Source: Actinomadura coerulea (GTDB lineage Bacteria > Actinomycetota > Actinomycetes > Streptosporangiales > Streptosporangiaceae). From it: a stretch of DNA of 64,000 nucleotides. The notes beneath the pieces were generated by a model. It was not told where the DNA came from. It searched no databases and saw nothing but the letters and a program-made list of their open reading frames with translations. The stretch is taken from the NCBI RefSeq assembly GCF_014208105.1, contig NZ_JACHMQ010000001.1, forward strand, positions 7,936,001 to 8,000,000, given 5' to 3'. Shown here in pieces: positions 58,399 through 64,000 of the stretch; the stretch's first letter is position 1, and each line of letters opens with the position of its first letter. The translations under genes and the position numbers were made by a program.

Positions 58399-58456
58399 GT
58401 GAGCGGGTCCGCTGTGTCCGGTACACGGCGGGCCCTTACCTTTAGGGGGTTCCCGT

Positions 58457-61400
58457 ATGGGAGTGTTCGCGACGCGCACCCGCGTTGAGCTGAATCTCGG
58501 CGGGACGTGGACGGACGTGACGTCCCGCGTGTACGAACGGGACCCGATCACGATCACGCGGGGAACCTCCGCTAACGGCTCGTCGCCGGACCCGTCGCGG
58601 TTGACGCTGACGATGGACAACCGTGACGGCGTGTTGTCTCCGCGCAATCCGGTCTCGCCGTACTTCGGCAAGCTGGGTCGCAACACTCCCATTCGGTTGT
58701 CGCTCCCGTACGGCTCGACGTCGATGCTGACGCTGCCTACGCAGGACGGCTATGCGGAGTGCCCGGATTCTGCCGCGCTGGACATCACGGGCGACCTGGA
58801 CGTCCGCGTCGAGGTGGAGGCGGATTCGTGGGACCGCGGCGACATCGTGGGGAAGTACATCTTCACGGGCGCGGAACAGCGGTCATGGCTGTTGTGGACC
58901 GACGACGGTGTCCCCACGTTTTCGTGGACTACGGCCGGCACGTTCGCGTCGCGCGTCAACGCGACCGCGTCCACGCGGTTGCCGTTCCGTCGTGGCCGCG
59001 GAGCTGTCCGGGCGACGCTGGACGTGGACAACGGCGCGTCCGGCTGGTCGGTGCGGTTCTACACGGCGTCGACTCTCGCGGGTCCGTGGACTCAACTCGG
59101 GACCACGGTCACGGGAGCCGGCGTCACGTCGATCTTCGCGAGCACTTCGCCTCTCCAGCTAGGGGACGCGTTCCCTGGAGACATGGCGGTGTCCGGCCGG
59201 TATGCCGGCCTGGAGGTCCGCAACGGGATCGACGGTCCCGTGGTCGCAAACCCGAACTTCGCTGCGGCGACGCCGGGCGCGAAGACGTTGACGGACTCCG
59301 CGGGGAACGTGTGGACGCTGCGCGCACAGGCGGAGATCACTGACCGCGCGTACCGCTTCCACGGTGAGGTGGCGGAGTGGCCGCAGTCGTGGGACACCGC
59401 GGGGAAGGACCGGTACGTCAGCGTGTCCGCGTTCGGTATCCGCCGCCGGCTGTCGAGCAACTCACCTCCGATCCGTTCCTCGATGTTCCGCCGGCATACG
59501 GCGCTCACGGAACAGCACGTGATCGGGTATTGGCCGCTGGAGGACGGGAAGGGTTCGGAGGCGTTCGCGGCTGCGTCGCCGGGGACGCTGCCCGCGCTGT
59601 ACTACGGGTCCCCGGATCTTGCTGCGTCGAATGAGTGGACCGCGTCTGACGCGCTGCCCGTCCTGGAGAGCGGCATGGTGTACGCGCGGGTCCGTGCGTA
59701 CGCCGCGACGGGTGAGTCCGTTGTCCGCTGTTTCATGTGGGTTCAGGAAGCGCCGGCTGCGGAGACGTCGCTGTGTTGGATCGACACGACGGGCACGCAC
59801 AGCTTCGAAGTCAAGATGGACGCCTTCGGGGCGTTCCGGATCATCGTCCGGAACCGTACCGGGGACGTCGTGACGACCACGGGCGCGATCTCATTCGACA
59901 TGGTGACCCGCGGACTGACGATGTTCCAGGTGGAGCTATCGCAGCAGGGGACCGGCGTTAAGTGGCGGGTCCGGGTGCTGGACTTCGCGGAGACTGACCG
60001 CGTCGGGCAGGGCGTCAGCGGTCCGTTCTGGGAGGACACGGTCCCGTCCGCGACGCTGGGGACGATCTACCGCGTGTACCTCGCCCGTGACAAGGCGGTG
60101 GGTAAGACGGTGGTGGGGCACCTCGCGGTCGCTGATTCGCTCGCGGGGTTCACGGGGGTTCTGAATGCCACGTACGCGTGGAACGGGGAGGTGCCGTCCG
60201 ATCGGATCGTGAGGCTGTGCAGCGAAGAGGGCATTCCGTGTCTCCAGCTCACGCGCGGCCGGTACTACGAACCTAACCCGGTACGGATGGGGGACCAGCT
60301 TCCCGGAGCGTTCACGGATCTACTGGACGAAGCCGCGGACGCTGATCAAGGGATGCTGTTCGAGACGCGGGATTTGCCCGCGTTCGCGTACCGGTTCCGC
60401 CCAACGCTGGTCAACCAAACTCCCGCGGTGACGTTGGACTACTCGGCGGGGGAGATTGCCGCGGACCTCGCGCCGGTTGACGATGACTCGGCGCTGGTGA
60501 ACGACGTCACGGTCACCCGCGTTGCGGGTAGCGCGCTCCGCTTGACGCAGACGACGGGCCCTCTGTCGACGGCTACGCCTCCGGCGGGTGTGGGCGTGTA
60601 CGCGGTGGACGCGCAGTTGTCGCTAGAGAACGACGGGATGCTCCGCGACGCGGCCGGCTGGAGGCTGACGCTCGGGCAGGTGGACGAAGCGCGGTATCCG
60701 CGGCTGACGGTTGCGCTGCATTCGCCGCGGCTGTCCCTGGAGAAGCGCAAGGCGCTGCTGACGCTGGACATGGGTGACCGCCTGGACATCACGAACATCG
60801 GCGGTGGGATGCCCGCGGAGGACGCGACACAGCTTGTGCTCGGGTACACGGAGACGATCCGGTTGAAAGAGCATTCGCTTGTGTTCAACCTGACTCCGGA
60901 GTCGCCTTACCGCGCCGCGGTGGTGGACGACGGGTCCGCGGGTCGGGTGGACGCGTCGGGGTCTGTGCTCGCTGCTCCGGCTCCGACCGCTCCGCCGTAC
61001 GCGGGTGTCGCGAAAACGTACGTGAACGGCACGACGGTTCCGGTCCCGCTGCCTCCAGGCGATCACGTCACTGTGTGCCTGGTATGGAACACGACGGCAA
61101 CGATCACGATGGTTCCGGCCGGCTGGACGCTGCGGGGTTCGCTGACCGCGTCCAGCTCTAAGGCTGCGGTGTACACCGCGGCTGCCGGCGTGGCGGATTC
61201 GACGTTCGTGTTCAGTGCGTCCAGCAAGTGCAGCGTGATCGCGGTTGGCCACAACAGTGCGACGTACGTGAGCATGACGTCCCTGTTGGACGCCGGCACG
61301 GACGCTGTGCACGAGGCTCCGGCGTACACGGTGTCAACTGCTCCGGTTGCGCTGCTCCGGTTCTACTGGGAGAAGTCGTCAACCGCGTCGTCCTGGACGA

Positions 61401-61840
61401 AGAACGATCCGGCGGCGACTGTGCGCGCAACACAGTTCGGGGTTGGCAGTGGCGCTGTCTCGCTGTTGGCAACTGGTCAGTCAGTGTCAACCGCGGGGAC
61501 GGTGCCTGTGGCAACCGCGACGTCCGATCTGTCAACCGGTCAGGCCGGCGGGTTTACGGTTGCGCTCGCGTCAACGGCGGGGGTCCCGACCGATTACACC
61601 TCAGTGTCAACCGCGCTGGCTGTGACGCCGGGCGATGGCAACCGCGGGTGGACTGTCAACCCGGCTGACCTCCCGTTCGATGTCATGTGCGCTGGTGAGC
61701 GGATGACAGTGACCGCGGTCAGCGGGTCACCCGGAGGCCCGCAGGTGTTGACAGCTGTGCGCAGTGTCAACGGCATCGTAAAGCCGCTCCCCGTGGGGGC
61801 GGAGGTCCGGGTGTTCACTCCGGCCATCGCTACGTATTGA
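58457..61840 (+). CDS. Large minor tail protein (baseplate/receptor-binding)
   Basis: The 1,127-residue protein begins MGVFATRTRVELNLGGTWTD and DPSRLTLTMDNRDGVLSPRN, which matches actinophage minor tail proteins following the tape measure. Two or more jelly-roll/LamG-like regions follow (SWLLWTDDGVPTFSWTT, EQHVIGYWPLEDGKGSEAF), and a Thr/Ser/Ala-rich C-terminal domain. It is probably the single large tip protein, combining distal-tail and receptor-binding parts. The C-terminal coding sequence uses TCA ACC codons unusually often, forming the TGTCAAC cluster. Confidence 0.85.
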   Translation: MGVFATRTRVELNLGGTWTDVTSRVYERDPITITRGTSANGSSPDPSRLTLTMDNRDGVLSPRNPVSPYFGKLGRNTPIRLSLPYGSTSMLTLPTQDGYAECPDSAALDITGDLDVRVEVEADSWDRGDIVGKYIFTGAEQRSWLLWTDDGVPTFSWTTAGTFASRVNATASTRLPFRRGRGAVRATLDVDNGASGWSVRFYTASTLAGPWTQLGTTVTGAGVTSIFASTSPLQLGDAFPGDMAVSGRYAGLEVRNGIDGPVVANPNFAAATPGAKTLTDSAGNVWTLRAQAEITDRAYRFHGEVAEWPQSWDTAGKDRYVSVSAFGIRRRLSSNSPPIRSSMFRRHTALTEQHVIGYWPLEDGKGSEAFAAASPGTLPALYYGSPDLAASNEWTASDALPVLESGMVYARVRAYAATGESVVRCFMWVQEAPAAETSLCWIDTTGTHSFEVKMDAFGAFRIIVRNRTGDVVTTTGAISFDMVTRGLTMFQVELSQQGTGVKWRVRVLDFAETDRVGQGVSGPFWEDTVPSATLGTIYRVYLARDKAVGKTVVGHLAVADSLAGFTGVLNATYAWNGEVPSDRIVRLCSEEGIPCLQLTRGRYYEPNPVRMGDQLPGAFTDLLDEAADADQGMLFETRDLPAFAYRFRPTLVNQTPAVTLDYSAGEIAADLAPVDDDSALVNDVTVTRVAGSALRLTQTTGPLSTATPPAGVGVYAVDAQLSLENDGMLRDAAGWRLTLGQVDEARYPRLTVALHSPRLSLEKRKALLTLDMGDRLDITNIGGGMPAEDATQLVLGYTETIRLKEHSLVFNLTPESPYRAAVVDDGSAGRVDASGSVLAAPAPTAPPYAGVAKTYVNGTTVPVPLPPGDHVTVCLVWNTTATITMVPAGWTLRGSLTASSSKAAVYTAAAGVADSTFVFSASSKCSVIAVGHNSATYVSMTSLLDAGTDAVHEAPAYTVSTAPVALLRFYWEKSSTASSWTKNDPAATVRATQFGVGSGAVSLLATGQSVSTAGTVPVATATSDLSTGQAGGFTVALASTAGVPTDYTSVSTALAVTPGDGNRGWTVNPADLPFDVMCAGERMTVTAVSGSPGGPQVLTAVRSVNGIVKPLPVGAEVRVFTPAIATY
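61332..61771. repeat. Cluster of TGTCAAC words (stoperator-like), right
   Basis: TGTCAAC occurs at 61332, 61485, 61530, 61605, 61654 and 61765 on the + strand and once inverted at 61747-61753; near matches (CGTCAAC) lie at 61377 and near 61569. The flanks again favour GTGTCAACCG. The sites fall inside the minor tail gene, where synonymous codons would avoid them. I found no exact copy between 44,308 and 61,331. Confidence 0.65.
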
Positions 61841-61847
61841 CGGTTTG

Positions 61848-61889
61848 CGGAGGGTGTACACCGCGAGGTTTGCGGGTGTGCACCCTCCG
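61848..61889 (+). terminator. 15-bp stem-loop after the minor tail gene
   Basis: CGGAGGGTGTACACC (61848-61862) pairs with 61875-61889 over the whole arm with one G-U pair, around a 12-base loop, eight bases after the stop. No T run follows. It may end or attenuate the structural transcript before the lysis genes. Confidence 0.65.
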
Positions 61890-61905
61890 CCGTAGGGGGT
61901 TACAC

Positions 61906-62193
61906 ATGGCGTCCACTTCGGATGACCAGCTTTACACCGCGCTGATGGAAGTAACCCGCGAGTTGTCACGTGTGGCAACTCTGCTGGAGACGCTTGTTAA
62001 CAACGACGCGGACAAGGAGAACCGGCTCCGCGTGGTGGAGCAGTGGGTGGCGCGCGTTCCGGTGGATCAGGAGAAGCGACTCCGGGCGCTTGAAACCTGG
62101 GTGAACAGGTTGCCCGCCACGCTGTTCGCGGCGATCGCAGGCGCGGCCGGCACCGTATACACGGTCGCCGCGAAGATGACAGGGAAGGGGTGA
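61906..62193 (+). CDS. Small coiled-coil membrane protein, lysis-associated
   Basis: The 95-residue protein has a coiled coil (TALMEVTRELSRVATLLETL), a charged middle part and a C-terminal hydrophobic helix (LPATLFAAIAGAAGTVYTVA). It could be a holin partner, spanin-like protein or tail accessory. AGGGGG precedes the ATG, and its stop overlaps the endolysin start (GTGA). Confidence 0.65.
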   Translation: MASTSDDQLYTALMEVTRELSRVATLLETLVNNDADKENRLRVVEQWVARVPVDQEKRLRALETWVNRLPATLFAAIAGAAGTVYTVAAKMTGKG

Positions 62194-63134
62194 ACGTGGC
62201 TCCCGCTAAGGGCACTGCCGCGGCGATGATCGCTGAGGCGATCTCGCATGACGGCACTCTGGAGACGCCAACCAATCACACGGAGTTCGGCCGCGAGTTC
62301 GGTTGGGACGGCGTCGCGTGGTGTCACATCTTCCTGTCGGTGTGCGCACGCCGCTCCGGCTGCGGGGAGATGATCCCGTGGACCGCCGGCTGTTGGACCG
62401 GCGTCGACTGGTTCCGTGACCGCGGGCAGTTCTTCCGCCGCGGCGCGAAGACTCCGCGTGCCGGCGACATTGTGTACTACGGCGCGTCCGGTGGGGATCA
62501 CGTCGGTCTGGTGACCGCGGTCCACGACGGCCGGATCTACACGTGCGAGGGCAACACCTCGCGCGGCGACGGCTACAACCCCTCGGGCGGTGGCGTCCAC
62601 CGCAAGTCGTGGCCGCTGACGAACTCCCGGATCTACGGCTATGGACGTCCCGCGTACAAGAGCGCGGCGACGGAGGAGGACGACATGCCCAACCTCTATG
62701 TCTCGCTCGGGTCGACCTGGTCCCGCACGGTGAAGGCCGGCGCGGACACCGTGTACCTCGGGTGGGACCGCGAGTACGCGGACGCTACCCACGAGCACGG
62801 CAACACGGGCGTGTACCCCACCGTTCTGATGACCCCTTCGCGGTACGTCGCGACGGTGGGCGTTGCGGTCGATGGCCTGCCCGCGGGCGGGTCCGGGTGG
62901 ATTCGGTTCGTGGAGGTGGCGGACACGAAGAACAAGGCGGGGGAGTTCCCGATCAAGGAAGCCGATCCGCTGCACACGGTTCACGGGCTCGCGGATGGTG
63001 GCCGCGTCCACGTGTCGCTGACGAACGCGGACACGATCGGCAAGGGCCGCCGGCTCCGCGTCCAGATGGGCGGGTTCACGCATGACGTGGTCGTGCGCCC
63101 CGCAACGATCAAGATCCACGGGTGGAAGGTGTGA
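62190..63134 (+). CDS. CHAP-domain endolysin
   Basis: The N-terminal half is a CHAP cysteine amidase/peptidase: GVAWCHIFLSVCARRSGCGE with the nucleophile Cys, TPRAGDIVYYGASGGDHVGL with the His, and CEGNTSRGD. The C-terminal 140 residues (MPNLYVSLGSTWSRTVKAGA) form a separate beta-rich domain, likely for wall binding. It has no signal peptide and so needs the holin. Length is 314 residues; GTG at 62190 or 62196. Confidence 0.87.
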   Translation: MNVAPAKGTAAAMIAEAISHDGTLETPTNHTEFGREFGWDGVAWCHIFLSVCARRSGCGEMIPWTAGCWTGVDWFRDRGQFFRRGAKTPRAGDIVYYGASGGDHVGLVTAVHDGRIYTCEGNTSRGDGYNPSGGGVHRKSWPLTNSRIYGYGRPAYKSAATEEDDMPNLYVSLGSTWSRTVKAGADTVYLGWDREYADATHEHGNTGVYPTVLMTPSRYVATVGVAVDGLPAGGSGWIRFVEVADTKNKAGEFPIKEADPLHTVHGLADGGRVHVSLTNADTIGKGRRLRVQMGGFTHDVVVRPATIKIHGWKV

Positions 63135-63136
63135 CC

Positions 63137-63457
63137 ATGGGTGTGCACAGCAGGCCGGACGTGACGGTGCCGGATGGCGTCCTGGAGGACGAGCGGATGG
63201 ACGTCCTCGCGCGGGACGTGTGGGAGGACTTCGCTCCGGATCGGCGTCTGTCACCCGCGACGGTTGCGCGCGTGAAGCGTGCGGGCGCGTCGCTCGCGTC
63301 GGGTCTCGCGGTGGCGGTGGCGCTCGCGGTGTGGCCTGCGGTGAAGTCGCAGGTTCTCGCGGGGACCGTCGACTACCCGACGCTGTTCGAGTCGGTTCGT
63401 GTGGCGGGCATGGCTGCGGCCGGCGCGTACCTGACGAGCCGGCTGCGTCGGAAGTAG
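63137..63457 (+). CDS. Putative holin
   Basis: The 106-residue protein has an acidic N-terminal part, two hydrophobic helices (ASLASGLAVAVALAVWPAV and VAGMAAAGAYL) and ends in TSRLRRK. This size, topology and place after the endolysin are typical of class II holins in actinophages. GGAAGG lies before the ATG. Confidence 0.78.
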   Translation: MGVHSRPDVTVPDGVLEDERMDVLARDVWEDFAPDRRLSPATVARVKRAGASLASGLAVAVALAVWPAVKSQVLAGTVDYPTLFESVRVAGMAAAGAYLTSRLRRK

Positions 63458-63469
63458 CGCGAACACCTC

Positions 63470-63523
63470 GGGCCCTCCGGAGCCATAACGGGACTAACAC
63501 ACAGTCCCAACTCTGGAGGGCCC
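63470..63523 (+). promoter_or_regulatory. Nested hairpin sequestering the ribosome-binding site of the next gene
   Basis: GGGCCCTCC (63470-63478) pairs with GGAGGGCCC (63515-63523), which contains the Shine-Dalgarno sequence and touches the ATG at 63524. An inner hairpin pairs GGGACT (63490-63495) with AGTCCC (63503-63508). The loop carries the 13-mer CCGGAGCCATAAC also seen at 44850. It may also act as the terminator of the lysis operon. Confidence 0.65.
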
Positions 63524-63841
63524 ATGCGCGTCCCTGAACTACCGCTCCCGGACGATGTGCCGGAGCTGCCGGCCGGATGCTTCTACCGCGTGAAGCGGGA
63601 AGACCTGGTGTCCATCGGTCCGCGCTTCACGGTGGAGATCCGCCGGCAGGGCAAGCGGTTCTCGCACGCGGTGTACGGCACGGAGACGCGCATCGTCCTG
63701 GACAAGGACAGCGACCCGGAGGTCGCGGTGCGGCAGGCGTGCCGGTCCGCGGTCGCCGAGATGACGATCCGCGAACAGGAACGCGCGGTGTGGCGCGGCG
63801 CTGACCGCTACGTGGGCGACCACGGGCGGGAGGCATCGTGA
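63524..63841 (+). CDS. Hypothetical phage protein
   Basis: The 105-residue protein (MRVPELPLPDDVPELPAGCF, then FTVEIRRQGKRFSHAVYGTE) is soluble and probably alpha/beta. I recognise no family. It is the first gene after the lysis module and overlaps the kinase start by GTGA, so it belongs to the DNA-metabolism operon. Confidence 0.65.
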   Translation: MRVPELPLPDDVPELPAGCFYRVKREDLVSIGPRFTVEIRRQGKRFSHAVYGTETRIVLDKDSDPEVAVRQACRSAVAEMTIREQERAVWRGADRYVGDHGREAS

Positions 63842-64000
63842 ACGACATCGCTCTCATGGGCCGCGCCGGAGCAGGCAAGGACACCGCGGCGGCGGAGCTG
63901 GTGGCGCGGCACGGGTACGCGCGGGTGGCGTTCGCGGACCCGTTGAAAGCGATGGCGCTCGCGGTCGATCCGTGGATCGAATGCGGCTGCTACGAACGCC
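63838..64000 (+). CDS. Deoxynucleoside monophosphate kinase, 5' part (cut by window end)
   Basis: The partial product begins NDIALMGRAGAGKDTAAAEL, a P-loop with the GKDT ending of phage dNMP kinases, followed by HGYARVAFADPLKAMALAV (base-binding region). It would supply dNTP precursors for phage replication. GTG at 63838 overlaps the previous stop. The rest lies outside the window. Confidence 0.8.
   Translation, partial: MNDIALMGRAGAGKDTAAAELVARHGYARVAFADPLKAMALAVDPWIECGCYER

Noticed and set aside
1..64000. CRISPR arrays, insertion sequences and rRNA genes
   Set aside because: No regular repeat-spacer series, transposase or rRNA-like sequence was seen.

Overview
The window is about 74% GC in its first two thirds and carries a set of genes typical of a mycelial actinomycete: a sigR-rsrA thiol-stress pair with an autoregulated promoter, a conservon (sensor ATPase, roadblock protein, DUF742 protein, Ras-like GTPase) ending in a P450, F420-dependent and 2-oxoglutarate-dependent oxidoreductases, Ser/Thr kinases and PP2C phosphatases. 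An Actinomadura-like member of the Streptosporangiales is my best guess; this is inferred from gene content and not proven.

Host part, 1 to about 42,570. 1-9,031: start of a Tat lipoprotein, rsgA and aroA, an ECF sigma/anti-sigma pair, a DoxX-like membrane protein with a histone-H1-like basic tail, an SRAP (HMCES/YedK) protein, a methyltransferase, sigR-rsrA and a sugar-nucleotide epimerase. 9,032-15,547: two membrane HD-domain proteins, a CopD-CtaG fusion and a band-7 protein. 15,516-19,383: conservon with a CYP157-like P450. 19,599-29,483: AraC and LysR regulators, a secreted papain-like protease with an anchored partner, and a two-component system divergent from a lipoprotein/adaptor/MacB-type exporter operon. 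29,484-35,132: an unusual operon of a 2OG dioxygenase, a methyltransferase and a carnitine/choline acyltransferase, next to a receptor Ser/Thr kinase. 35,204-41,887: a DNA-repair-like small protein, a PP2C phosphatase, a secreted esterase, a RiPP-like locus (two paralogous two-cysteine peptides plus a membrane M50 protease), a ferritin-like protein and an F420-dependent oxidoreductase.

Prophage part, about 42,570 to the end (lower GC, short overlapping genes on the + strand). A siphovirus-type prophage has inserted into a secreted M14 zinc carboxypeptidase gene, leaving only its 3' part (41,937-42,575). The order is large serine integrase, small regulatory gene, terminator, a large inverted repeat, a cluster of abnormal tRNA-like genes, an H-lectin-like protein, HNH, terminase small and large, portal, MuF-like protein, scaffold, major capsid, head-tail connectors, major tail protein, frameshifted tail chaperones, tape measure, large minor tail protein, CHAP endolysin, holin, and then the start of DNA-metabolism genes (dNMP kinase, cut by the window end). 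The second attachment site lies outside the window.

The most unusual signals are the two-peptide/M50 locus, tRNA-like genes whose anticodon arm is interrupted, shortened or better paired in permuted order, and two dense clusters of the 7-mer TGTCAAC at opposite ends of the structural block, which resemble phage stoperators. All motif and pairing statements come from reading the sequence by eye; no search or folding program was run.
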